Shown: positions 6,849 to 15,884 of the stretch, piece after piece
Layout of the letters: the number at the start of each line of letters is the position of its first letter
Position numbering within the stretch: the first letter of the stretch is position 1
Source of the DNA: a virus
IMG/VR virus record: IMGVR_UViG_3300034374_009393
Location: 1 to 25,866 of that record
DNA: 25,866 bases
Strand: one strand, 5' to 3'
Notes under the pieces: generated by a model
What the model saw: only the letters and a program-made list of their open reading frames with translations
Told to the model about the DNA's origin: nothing
Databases searched by the model: none
Translations under genes and position numbers: made by a program

Positions 6849-7478
6849 TTGGAAAATATAATATTAGAATTAAAAGAACATATAAATTATTTAATTTTAA
6901 CTATTGTTTTTATAGTTCTTACTTTTTTAAAAGACTGGTTAGTTAAGCTATTTAAAATCTTTAAAGAAAAATTTGAACTTAATATAGAAAAAATTACAGA
7001 AAAAAATAATTTAATATATGATTTATTATCAGAAATTAGAGCAAAAACAGATAGTGCTAGAACTTATATAATAGAATTTCATAATGGTGAATATTATTCA
7101 AATGGTGTCCCTATTGTAAAATTTTCTATGACGTATGAATCATGTTCTCTTGGTGTATCATCCCATGCAGATACAACTCAAAATTATATTTTATCCAATT
7201 ATGATGGAATTGAAAATATTATAAAAAATACCGATGAAATCATTCATATAAATAATTTAAAATCTTCTAATTTTAAAGGATATTTACAAGAAAAAAACAC
7301 ATTAGCGATTTATTCGATGCCTATAAGGTCACATAAAAATTATGGAAATGTAATAGGATGTTTTTGTATAGAATGGTGTTCAAGTTCTAAAGTTGACAAT
7401 ATAAATAAAGAAAATGTTTATAACATAAAAGAAAAATACTTACCAATAATTCAAAATTTAGTGAATAAACAAAGATGA
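6849..7478 (+). CDS. Membrane-anchored GAF-like domain protein, unknown function
   Basis: This 209-residue protein has one predicted membrane helix at about residues 12-30 (HINYLILTIVFIVLTFLKDW). A Lys-rich amphipathic helical region at 31-68 follows, then a soluble domain at 69-205. That domain carries TYIIEFHNGEYYSNGVPIVK at 72-91 and, near the end, a GNVIGCFCIEW strand after a SMPIRSH strand. An 'EFHNG ... G-P--K-SMTYE' segment plus closing 'P-----G-VIG-FC-EW' strands resembles GAF-type sensor folds seen in some uncharacterised phage and plasmid proteins; ligand and role are unknown to me. No T4 baseplate protein matches. The start is TTG, preceded by AAAGG, and aligns with the upstream promoter candidate. 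It overlaps gp25 by ATGA, so it is co-translated with wedge genes. A holin-like or membrane-sensing role is speculation. Confidence 0.75.
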   Translation: MENIILELKEHINYLILTIVFIVLTFLKDWLVKLFKIFKEKFELNIEKITEKNNLIYDLLSEIRAKTDSARTYIIEFHNGEYYSNGVPIVKFSMTYESCSLGVSSHADTTQNYILSNYDGIENIIKNTDEIIHINNLKSSNFKGYLQEKNTLAIYSMPIRSHKNYGNVIGCFCIEWCSSSKVDNINKENVYNIKEKYLPIIQNLVNKQR

Positions 7479-7867
7479 AAAAATCAGTAAAAATCACAGA
7501 TTTGTCTTATAGTTTTCTTCCTCATCCAGTAACTGGTAATATTTCTTTAGTTAAAAATGAAGATGCAATAAAACAATCTATAAAAACACTAATTTTTTTA
7601 AATTTATATGAAAAACCTTATAAAAATGATATTAATATTGGTATAAAGTATTTTTTGTTTGAAAATATAAACGCTATAGACAAAGATGAGTTAGAAGAAT
7701 CTATATCAAATATTTTAGCAGTCTATGAGCCAAGAATAATATTAAATTCTGTACTAGTAAATTATTCAGAAAGTAATAATACAATAAATGTTGTTATAGA
7801 TTATAGTATCATAGGAGAAACACCTATTCCAGATTCCGTATCCTTCACATTTGGTATAAGTAGATGA
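7475..7867 (+). CDS. gp25: Baseplate wedge subunit gp25
   Basis: At 130 residues this is almost the size of T4 gp25 (132). It has the GPW/gp25 family pattern: an N-terminal 'DLSYSFLPHPVTGNISLVKNEDAIKQSIKTLI' type segment, then LNLYEKPYKNDINIGIKYFLFE, a central helix (DELEESISNILAVYEPRI) and closing beta strands with IPDSVSFTFGI. gp25 binds gp6 and is the sheath-initiating wedge protein; its homologues are TssE in type VI secretion and gpW in P2. The first codons overlap the end of the membrane GAF-like gene, and its own stop overlaps the gp6 start (ATGA at both ends), so synthesis is tightly coupled. Confidence 0.92.
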   Translation: MKKSVKITDLSYSFLPHPVTGNISLVKNEDAIKQSIKTLIFLNLYEKPYKNDINIGIKYFLFENINAIDKDELEESISNILAVYEPRIILNSVLVNYSESNNTINVVIDYSIIGETPIPDSVSFTFGISR

Positions 7868-9726
7868 AAAATAAAAATTTAAGAATAACAGAAACTGATA
7901 TTTTAGGAATTAAACAAAACTTTATATCATTTTTAAAAACGCAAGATGAATTTTCTGGTTATAATTTTGAAGGTTCTGCTATTAATGTATTATTAGATAT
8001 ATTATCTTATAATACCTACTATAATGCTTTTTATAATAATATAACAATTAATGAAATGTTTATGGATAGTGCAAATAAAAGATCTTCTATCGTATCTTTG
8101 GCAAAACATTTTGGTTATAGACCTAAAACTATAACAGCATCATCTTGTTTAATTAACATTACATATCAAACAAGTATCAATGATCCTAATATTTTTTATC
8201 TTCCAAAATATACATCATTTTTCGCAACAAAAAATGGAGAAGAATTTGAATTTAAAGTATTAGAGGATGTATATTTTACAAATGTTATAAATTCTCCGGT
8301 AAATTCTGAAACATCTATTTTAAAAACATCAGGATCTATTCTTATAAAACAAGGAATAGTAAAAACATATACATTTGTTTATGATGAAAGTAACCAAACG
8401 CAAAAATTTATTATTCCATATGAGAATGTAGATTCTAGTACATTAGTTGTTAAGGTACAACCCGATCCTAGTTCATCGACCGAAGAATTATTTACCGTTG
8501 TAAAAAATATTACAGAAATAAAGGAAGATAGTAAAGTGTTTTTCTTAGAAGAAAATTCAGACGGATTCCTTGAAATATCCTTCGGAGATGGATTGTTGGG
8601 AGAAAAATTAAGAGATTCTAGTGTTATAAGAATAGAAATTCTACAGACAGAAGGAGAGCAGGCAAATGGTATCGGCACTGTAAATTCTTCTACTATTTTT
8701 TCTTTAAGTAGAAATAATTTTTCTCCTCCGGTTTCTAATACACCTACAGTAACAGTTGTCCAACCATCTTATGGCGGCTCTCCAAAAGAAGAAAAGAATA
8801 ATATTAAAAAAAATGCTATTCGAAATTATACAACTTCTGAAAGAGCGGTCACAAAAAATGATTATAAAAATATAATATTAAAAGATTATCCACAAATACA
8901 AGACGTTATTGTTTGGGGAGGAGAAGAAAACGATCCTCCTGATTATGGAAAAGTTTTTATATCAGCAAAACCAATATCAGGAGCATCTTTATCGAATATT
9001 GAGAAAAATAATTTAATATCTACACTAACATCAAGAAGAAATATTGTTGGGACGCTAGTAGAAATAGTTGATCCAAATACAATATACTTAAATATAAACA
9101 TGAATGTTAAAATAGATCCTATTAAAACAGAATCAATAACAGATATAAAAACAAATATAAAAAATACAATTGATAATTTCTTTTCTGAATATATTAGAGC
9201 TTTTGATGCTGATTTTTATTCAGCAGAGTTGATAGAACAAATACAAGATATAGATGAATCAATTATTTCAAATGATATTTCTATTACTTTGGAAAAACAA
9301 TTTATACCAAATTTTGGAACGTCATTAAATTATGTTTTTGATTTTTCTAATCCTTTATTTTCTCCTTTTTCTGTATATAATAATATTTTAACATCTAATC
9401 TATTTGGTTATCTTGATTCTTCTGGTGTAGACCGTGATTGTAGACTTGAGGATGACGGAAATGGTAATATAATGCTTTACTATACTACAGGAAACAAAAA
9501 AGTTTATATTAATAACAAAATAGGAATTATAGATTATACAAAAGGAAAAATTTCACTTAATAATTTTAATCCTACATTTTTAATTAATAATTATCCTATT
9601 AGTTTATATGTTATCCCTAGAGACAAAGATATTATTGCATCAAAGAAAACAGTTCTTGAGTTTAACACAAAATCAGATACTTCTTTAACTATTACAGAAG
9701 AATTAATACCTTATAGAAATAAGTAA
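7864..9726 (+). CDS. gp6: Baseplate wedge subunit gp6
   Basis: This 620-residue protein matches gp6 (660 residues in T4), which forms the inner ring holding the wedges together. It belongs to the baseplate J family. Clear segments are the N-terminal 'GSAINVLLDILSYNTYYNAFYNN' type helix pair at about 39-61 with MFMDSANKRSSIVSLAKHFGY near 66-85. The middle contains the J-like core 'GGSPKEEKNNIKKNAIRNYTTSERAVTKNDY' near 303-333 and VIVWGGEENDPPDYGKVFIS after it. The C-terminus has beta strands and DKDIIASKKTVLEF. It lies in gene order gp25-gp6, as in other T4-like phages, and starts within the gp25 stop codon. The next gene starts 1 base after its stop. Confidence 0.92.
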   Translation: MKNKNLRITETDILGIKQNFISFLKTQDEFSGYNFEGSAINVLLDILSYNTYYNAFYNNITINEMFMDSANKRSSIVSLAKHFGYRPKTITASSCLINITYQTSINDPNIFYLPKYTSFFATKNGEEFEFKVLEDVYFTNVINSPVNSETSILKTSGSILIKQGIVKTYTFVYDESNQTQKFIIPYENVDSSTLVVKVQPDPSSSTEELFTVVKNITEIKEDSKVFFLEENSDGFLEISFGDGLLGEKLRDSSVIRIEILQTEGEQANGIGTVNSSTIFSLSRNNFSPPVSNTPTVTVVQPSYGGSPKEEKNNIKKNAIRNYTTSERAVTKNDYKNIILKDYPQIQDVIVWGGEENDPPDYGKVFISAKPISGASLSNIEKNNLISTLTSRRNIVGTLVEIVDPNTIYLNINMNVKIDPIKTESITDIKTNIKNTIDNFFSEYIRAFDADFYSAELIEQIQDIDESIISNDISITLEKQFIPNFGTSLNYVFDFSNPLFSPFSVYNNILTSNLFGYLDSSGVDRDCRLEDDGNGNIMLYYTTGNKKVYINNKIGIIDYTKGKISLNNFNPTFLINNYPISLYVIPRDKDIIASKKTVLEFNTKSDTSLTITEELIPYRNK

Positions 9727-9727
9727 T

Positions 9728-11437
9728 ATGATTAAAATTAATATTAAAAATCCTATTTCTGATTCTATAATTTTTACCAAATCTTTAGTTGTAAGATATG
9801 AAACAACAGGATCTGATGTTAATTTTAATAAATTTTTATTTTTAGTAAATGGACAAAAATACGAAAACAGTAATTATTATGGATCTTTTTCTATAGACAA
9901 TTTAATTATAGGAAAAAATGAAATTATATATTATGCTGTAAACAAAAATAATAAAAAAATAATTAATACCGAAAACAGAATGACATTTGAAGTAAGAGAA
10001 GCAACCGTTGCTTCTATTACTCCAATGTCGTTATTTTCTAAGATGTCGATTCCTGATTTTATTAAGGACGATTACGCATCTTTCACTAATTTTATACAAA
10101 AATATTATAAGTTTTTAGAAACATCAAATGTTCCATATTTAGTTCCTTATGCACAATCAGATTTTATAGACATAGACACTACTTCCGATTATTTTAAATC
10201 TTATTTTAGATCACAATTTTTATCAGAATTTCCACAAAAATTAGGTATTGATAGACAAACAGGAAATCCGTTAAATTTAAATGTTGTCATAAAAAACATT
10301 AAAAGATTTTACGAATCAAAGGGTACTCTTGATTCGTTTAAATTCTTATTTCGAATGTTATATGATACAGAAATTGATATAAAATATCCAAGAGAAAAAA
10401 TAGTAAAAACTTCTTCTTCAAGATGGACACAAAGAAAAAGTATAAAAATATATTCATTTAATGATAATTTATCTACAGAAATAAACAATAGATTTATATA
10501 CCAATTGGACGAAAACGGAAACAGAGTCGCAAATGCTAAAGTTTCTGATGTTGAAATATACAGAATAGATCAATATAAAGTTGCTGAATTGTTTTTAGAA
10601 GACTATACAGGAACTTTTGATATTTTTAGAAAAATATATTGCGATACTATTATATTAGGAGCAAATGAAAGATTAGAATTTTATACTGCATATTGTCCCA
10701 AAAATGTAGAAATTGTTTTTGGTGGTTATAATTATAAAGTAAACGATTTTATAAAATTAAGACCAGTGCAATATGTTTCTGTTGATGGTGTTTTTTATGG
10801 AAGTCAGGATTACAGTTCATGGACAGAAGGAGAACTGAATGTTGGCAATATTGATGGGCAAACTTTAAATCAATACTTAAATAATTTACCAGATACAGAT
10901 ACAACAATATACGATTTGGATGGATTTAGTTTTTCTCCTTTTCCAGAAGAATATTGGACTTTTGATTCTAGAGATTTTGGATTCTCTTTCCGAATTCCTG
11001 GAATGCTCAGAACGAAAGGAAAAGGATATCTTGCTCGAGTTTCTGAAGTAGGACCAAAGGGAGAAATATTAAAGATAGATCCTATAAGTTTTGGATTTAA
11101 TTATGAATCTAAATTAAATGATCTCTATGTTATAGACATAGAAACCGAAAAAGGAACATCATTTAATGGAAATCTTTATTATGATGTAATTTGTGATTAT
11201 TCTCCTTATTATTCAGGATCAAAAAATCTATTAGGATATAACAGTGTCCTACAGGATAATTTTTATTATCAATCACATTCATATGAGATACAAAGTGAAA
11301 TTGATATCGTAAAATACGAAGCTAATGTTAAAAAATTAGTTCATCCGGTTGGCTATAAAATGTTTGGTAAAAATGTTATAAATAAAAAGAATATAAACAC
11401 ACAAACACATTTTTCTCAAATATCAGAGATAAGCTAA
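9728..11437 (+). CDS. Baseplate wedge protein, gp7-like, with N-terminal Ig-like domain
   Basis: This 569-residue protein lies between gp6 and gp8, the place of gp7 (wedge initiator). Residues 1-93 form a beta-rich, Ig-like domain: IKINIKNPISDSIIF, SLVVRYETTGSDV, NKFLFLVNGQKYEN, FSIDNLIIGKNEIIYYAV. From about 100 comes a segment typical of large structural proteins of marine T4-like phages. It contains SIPDFIKDDYASFTNFIQKYYKFLE (in part: DDYASFTNFIQKYYKFLE) and RFYESKGTLDSFKFLFRMLYD near 191-211. The rest contains beta-rich modules with RTKGKGYLARVSEVGPKGEI. T4 gp7 is 1032 residues and I see little direct similarity, so the gp7 role is inferred from gene order and family memory. It starts 1 base after gp6 and ends directly against gp8. 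Confidence 0.65.
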   Translation: MIKINIKNPISDSIIFTKSLVVRYETTGSDVNFNKFLFLVNGQKYENSNYYGSFSIDNLIIGKNEIIYYAVNKNNKKIINTENRMTFEVREATVASITPMSLFSKMSIPDFIKDDYASFTNFIQKYYKFLETSNVPYLVPYAQSDFIDIDTTSDYFKSYFRSQFLSEFPQKLGIDRQTGNPLNLNVVIKNIKRFYESKGTLDSFKFLFRMLYDTEIDIKYPREKIVKTSSSRWTQRKSIKIYSFNDNLSTEINNRFIYQLDENGNRVANAKVSDVEIYRIDQYKVAELFLEDYTGTFDIFRKIYCDTIILGANERLEFYTAYCPKNVEIVFGGYNYKVNDFIKLRPVQYVSVDGVFYGSQDYSSWTEGELNVGNIDGQTLNQYLNNLPDTDTTIYDLDGFSFSPFPEEYWTFDSRDFGFSFRIPGMLRTKGKGYLARVSEVGPKGEILKIDPISFGFNYESKLNDLYVIDIETEKGTSFNGNLYYDVICDYSPYYSGSKNLLGYNSVLQDNFYYQSHSYEIQSEIDIVKYEANVKKLVHPVGYKMFGKNVINKKNINTQTHFSQISEIS

Positions 11438-13819
11438 ATGTCAGAACTTAAAAAGAATATAAAAACAGAATTTGCAAAAAGTTTTCTTGAAGAATTTAAA
11501 AAAGAAAACAATTATTTATTTATTTCTGATATAGACAGTGAGTTGGATACAGATATTCCTATACAACCAAAAGACACCCTTTTTGAAGAAAATAACGCTA
11601 AAAAATCAATATTATGTGCATATCAATTATACGATAATGATATAAATCTAGGAATCAGAAAAGTAAATTGGCAAAGTGGAACAGTATATCAAGAATTTTC
11701 AGACAAAGAAGAACTTTCAAATTTTTATGTTTTAAATATCGTAAATGATCGGTATAGAGTTTATAAATGTTTAAATAATAATAATTCTTCTCCTTCTACT
11801 GTTCCACCAACAGGGACAAACACAGAAGAAGAATATAAAATTGAAGACAAATATGTTTGGAAATTTATGTTCGAAATACCAGACGTATTGTATAAGTTTA
11901 TAACAGATGATTATATTCCAATTCCAGTTTTAGATGAATTATTATTTACAGACGAACGATATCTTCAATCCGCTGTTCAAAGTACAGCAAAATCAGGAAC
12001 AATAGAAGAAATTAATTTTTCATACTCAACTACTAATACTAGCAATTTTAACGTATATGACATAATCAGTGAAAATTATGAAAATCCAGATGCTATTGTT
12101 GCAGGAGTTAACGCAAACGAACAAACACAAGAAATAACTCTTTCTATAAGTTTATCTTCTGTTCAGAATCCTTTGTTTCTAAATCCAAATGATGGTTATT
12201 ATAATGATAATTATATTATGACTTTTAGTACAGAACAAGAAGGTATTATAGTTGCAACTATTAAAACATATACTATAAACGAAACCGATGAAAATCTAGC
12301 AACAATTGAATTATGTGATGTTAGTGGAAATGTTTCAAATATTGATGTTGGTACTGCATATTCTATAACACCTAAAATAATTGTTAGGGGCGATGGCGAC
12401 GACAATATAATTGCAATTCCTATTTTTGAAAATAAAGAATTAGTTGATATTGAAATGATTTCTGCTGGTACAAATTATATTAAAGCAGAAGCATATTTCT
12501 TAATAGATTCTCCTTACGTTCTAAATCCCATAATTTCACCAAACGATGGTCATGGCAGCGAGGCATATTCTGAACTTTATGCAAATGCAGTTATAATATC
12601 TAAGACATTAAATAAGCACACCCAAACAGTTTCATCTGGGGATAAATATTATTTCGGAAACGGGAATAACATCCATCAATTTGGCATAATTAAAAATCTA
12701 AAGACAAAAGACAACGAAATATTAGAAAAGAATTACGCAACTAGCAATATTACATTAGTTCAATCGAATTCAACTGTTAGTATTCAAATTTTAAATTATA
12801 ATAATAATTTAGGAGATACTGATACAAATAGTGGACTTTTTAATTTAAATGATGTAATTTCTAAAGGAACATCCTACAAAAAAGATCAATTTAGAGCAAA
12901 AATAACAGAAATAACTGTAAATGGAAATGGCGAAACTACTTTAAATTGCATATTACTAAATGGTTTGTTTGATAACTATTCTACTTTAAATTTAAAAAAT
13001 GAAACAACAGGAGAGACTTTTGTTTTAGAAGAAACTCAATATGTTGTGACATATCAAAATTTACCTACTTTTGACTCATATGATACTGTTGATATTATTT
13101 TAGGAAAAAATTCTTTATTTACTTGTAAAGTTTTATCTGTTTTAGAAAATATTAACACAGATGAAAATAGTGTTACTACTATTAAATTTCAAGTTGAAGA
13201 TTTACAAAAAGAACCAATCAAATCTTATTATGATTCATATGGTGATTTAATAAAGGGAGAAAGTGTAGCATTGTTAACAAATGATACAGATGGAATATCT
13301 GTTGTTGATGATTCCTATTTACATGTATTTGATATACAAACATATAGTAGTCCTTTAAATACTGCTTATTCTTATGTTATAAAACTAACAGTAAATTCTA
13401 AAAATTTAGAATTAGGGAATAGTCAATATATTGAACCCGGTGATTATTTAGATAAATCTATTATAACAAAAGATTTATTAAATTTTGGTAAAATTGTTTT
13501 TATTGAATATTTTAATCAAGATTCACAGACTCAGTTATATGATAATGCATATGTTTACATTAAACCAGAAAAGGGTATATTTTCTGAATTTGCCGCTGAT
13601 GCGGACAGGGAATTATATATTGTGAGCGATTCTCCCTATGATAAATCTTATACTCTTGAAGAATTCAAAGGATTTTGTTCTTCTTTAGGTCCACAATATG
13701 AATCTGCTTCTAGTAATATTGATATAAATAGTGGTAAAATAGTATATTTAAATAATATAAATACTGTTACATTGAACGACACTCAATCTATTGACGCAAA
13801 AATAGTATTAGAATTTTAA
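11438..13819 (+). CDS. gp8: Baseplate wedge subunit gp8, enlarged
   Basis: The N-terminal third matches gp8 (334 residues in T4), a dimeric wedge protein that binds gp7, gp6 and gp10. RYRVYKCLNNN near residue 104 and EYKIEDKYVWKFMFEIPDVL near 130-150, followed by TDDYIPIPV, are parallel to T4 'WLVYRCLD', 'GDGYVWEYLFEIP' and 'NEYIVVPWP'. The N-terminus also has a residue-rich FAKSFLEEFKKENNYLFISD like 'IVTSKFRTEKMLNFYNSI'. The protein is 793 residues long, so about 450 residues are additional. These are beta-rich, with repeated short 'D...I' strands and GNGETTLNCILLNGLF. They may supply attachment sites to the neighbouring DUF4815 protein. It starts one base after the gp7-like stop, with AGAGATAAG upstream. 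Confidence 0.8.
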   Translation: MSELKKNIKTEFAKSFLEEFKKENNYLFISDIDSELDTDIPIQPKDTLFEENNAKKSILCAYQLYDNDINLGIRKVNWQSGTVYQEFSDKEELSNFYVLNIVNDRYRVYKCLNNNNSSPSTVPPTGTNTEEEYKIEDKYVWKFMFEIPDVLYKFITDDYIPIPVLDELLFTDERYLQSAVQSTAKSGTIEEINFSYSTTNTSNFNVYDIISENYENPDAIVAGVNANEQTQEITLSISLSSVQNPLFLNPNDGYYNDNYIMTFSTEQEGIIVATIKTYTINETDENLATIELCDVSGNVSNIDVGTAYSITPKIIVRGDGDDNIIAIPIFENKELVDIEMISAGTNYIKAEAYFLIDSPYVLNPIISPNDGHGSEAYSELYANAVIISKTLNKHTQTVSSGDKYYFGNGNNIHQFGIIKNLKTKDNEILEKNYATSNITLVQSNSTVSIQILNYNNNLGDTDTNSGLFNLNDVISKGTSYKKDQFRAKITEITVNGNGETTLNCILLNGLFDNYSTLNLKNETTGETFVLEETQYVVTYQNLPTFDSYDTVDIILGKNSLFTCKVLSVLENINTDENSVTTIKFQVEDLQKEPIKSYYDSYGDLIKGESVALLTNDTDGISVVDDSYLHVFDIQTYSSPLNTAYSYVIKLTVNSKNLELGNSQYIEPGDYLDKSIITKDLLNFGKIVFIEYFNQDSQTQLYDNAYVYIKPEKGIFSEFAADADRELYIVSDSPYDKSYTLEEFKGFCSSLGPQYESASSNIDINSGKIVYLNNINTVTLNDTQSIDAKIVLEF

Positions 13820-13828
13820 GGACAGAAA

Positions 13829-15871
13829 ATGCCTCTAGAACATCCAGATTTTTTAAAAAATAATCCTTACTATGATGATTTTTCGGAAGAAAAAGATTTC
13901 TTAAGAATACTATTTAAACCTGGTTATGGCATTCAGGCCAGAGAATTAACACAATTACAAACTACATTACAAAATCAAACATCAAGATTTGCTGATCATA
14001 TTTTTAAAGAAGGATCAAAAGTTTTTGGTGGTAATGTAAATACTGCAAAAGTCACATATCTAAGAATTGAAAAATTTAGAGTTCTTCCTGTAGGATCTTC
14101 CTATAGTTTTTCACAATCATCTTCAGATGATTATCTAGAAACTTTAAAAACAAATCCAAATGATGATTATATTTCTAATGACTCAGACTCCACATATACT
14201 GGATCTATAGACCATGTAGAATTAGAAGTATATTTACCAGACATCAATAATGATTATGATTTCACTACATCATCTACTACCGTCAGATTAGTTCATTTTT
14301 TGAAATCTGGTCATAGTGAAAACGATGACTACACTATTTTATTATTAAATACTGTATCAGGAAATGAAAGTTTATCTTTTGGTGCTATACTTAAAATTAA
14401 AAATCAAGATGTATATTTTAAAGTTATAGACAAACAAGTATTTACAAATACTAATATTAACAAATTACAAGCATTCGGTTCTGCTACTTTGGTTTCTGTT
14501 GAATCTGGTATTTATTATACTAATGGATTTTTTGTACGAAATAACAGACAACATTTTTGTCCTTTTTATAATTATCTTGAAGGACAAACAGAAGAAACTT
14601 TATTAAACAATCAATTATATACAGGCGCAATGCCTGATGTAAGATTGTTTACGTTTATATCATCTCGCGTTGGTTTTTATGTTGATAAAACAACCATTGA
14701 TATTCAAGACGATGCTACATTAGCTGATCCTGCAAATGGTTTTTATAATGACAATGCCCCCGGAGCAGACAGATACAAAATAAATCTTATATTGTCAAGT
14801 TATGTTTTTAATGAAGAATCTGTAGATCTTGAAAATTATGCAAACAAAGATTTTATTCAATTAGTAAAAATTGTTCGAGGCGAAATAGATTGGATTAGAA
14901 AATTAACAAGTTATTCTGAAATATTGGATTTACTTGCAAGAAGAACCCATGATGAATCGGGATCTTACACAACAAGACCCTTTGTTATGCAAGTCAAAAA
15001 CCATTTACGAAGAGATACGTTTGAATTGCTTGTCCAAAATAGTCCCACGAATAATTTTGATAATCAATTTTTAGAAACAACAGGATATATCTGGAGCACA
15101 ACAGATATAAACGGAGATCCTCCAACATTACCTCAAGGATTTCCCTACAGTATTGACGATTTCTCTGAATTTAATTTTTCTGTTGCTAAAGTTGTAGAAA
15201 TTACAGCAGCAAAAGAAGAAGATAATATTAATGTTACAAATGCAACTTCATATTCTAAGAGAATAAAAATACAACCTTTGAATAATGTCCGATTTTCATT
15301 TAATCCATCGGCTTTTCAAACTTTTAATTATATTAAGTCATCTGTATCAAATAATACAACAATAAGCGCAAAATATATTAAATTTATCACAGACAGTGAT
15401 GGGGTTTATTCTGTATATGATACACCAAAAGGCGATGTAAATAAATCAGTTTTAACATTAAGCGCAGGTAAAGCATATGTTTATGGATATGAGAAAGATT
15501 TTACAAATATTATAAACTTAGAGTATGATAAAGGAAGAAATACGAATATAGATACTATTAGTGAATTAGCAACATTATCATCTTCTAATTTTCTTGGTAA
15601 TTACGTTATAGGTGGTTTTGTTCAAGACACTTTGTCATACACAATTGATACTAATATAGATTGGGAAACTTTACCTAAATTTGAACTTCAAAGCGAAGAT
15701 ATTTTTACCCTAATAATGAGAACAGGAGACACTGAAAAAGCACAAGGAAAAATTAGATCATGGTCTCCATTTAGTCCTATTGCAACACCAGAACAAGAAA
15801 AAAGAAAAATGTTTGGAGCAGAAGACTCAAGTCAAGAATATGAAAGTGTAATTTTAATAACAGATCCATAA
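13829..15871 (+). CDS. DUF4815-type baseplate/fibre-associated structural protein
   Basis: This 680-residue protein contains the signature RILFKPGYGIQARELTQLQT at about residues 26-45, followed by 'LQNQTSRFADHIFKEGSKVFGG'. It is the hallmark of the DUF4815 family in T4-like phages of marine hosts. Other family-like parts are YYTNGFFVRN near 228-237, WIRKLTSYSEILDLLARRT near 350-370, and KRIKIQPLNNVRFSF. These proteins are virion structural components whose place on the virion is not settled; the position after gp8 suggests the outer baseplate or the fibre connector region (gp10/gp9 role), which is inference. AAGGA precedes the ATG. The partner gene begins 13 bases after its stop. Confidence 0.8.
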   Translation: MPLEHPDFLKNNPYYDDFSEEKDFLRILFKPGYGIQARELTQLQTTLQNQTSRFADHIFKEGSKVFGGNVNTAKVTYLRIEKFRVLPVGSSYSFSQSSSDDYLETLKTNPNDDYISNDSDSTYTGSIDHVELEVYLPDINNDYDFTTSSTTVRLVHFLKSGHSENDDYTILLLNTVSGNESLSFGAILKIKNQDVYFKVIDKQVFTNTNINKLQAFGSATLVSVESGIYYTNGFFVRNNRQHFCPFYNYLEGQTEETLLNNQLYTGAMPDVRLFTFISSRVGFYVDKTTIDIQDDATLADPANGFYNDNAPGADRYKINLILSSYVFNEESVDLENYANKDFIQLVKIVRGEIDWIRKLTSYSEILDLLARRTHDESGSYTTRPFVMQVKNHLRRDTFELLVQNSPTNNFDNQFLETTGYIWSTTDINGDPPTLPQGFPYSIDDFSEFNFSVAKVVEITAAKEEDNINVTNATSYSKRIKIQPLNNVRFSFNPSAFQTFNYIKSSVSNNTTISAKYIKFITDSDGVYSVYDTPKGDVNKSVLTLSAGKAYVYGYEKDFTNIINLEYDKGRNTNIDTISELATLSSSNFLGNYVIGGFVQDTLSYTIDTNIDWETLPKFELQSEDIFTLIMRTGDTEKAQGKIRSWSPFSPIATPEQEKRKMFGAEDSSQEYESVILITDP

Positions 15872-15884
15872 CAAAGAGAGAAAA

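Noticed and set aside
7400-7407. TATAAATA 68 bases before gp25
   Set aside because: It lacks the leading C, is inside the membrane GAF-like gene, and gp25 is translationally coupled by ATGA, so a separate promoter is not needed. Chance level.
13733-13763. Two TATAAATA octamers (13733-13740, 13756-13763) before the DUF4815 gene
   Set aside because: Position is suitable for a promoter, but both are in gp8 coding sequence rich in Ile/Asn codons (ATA, AAT), which produce this octamer easily, and neither has the leading C.
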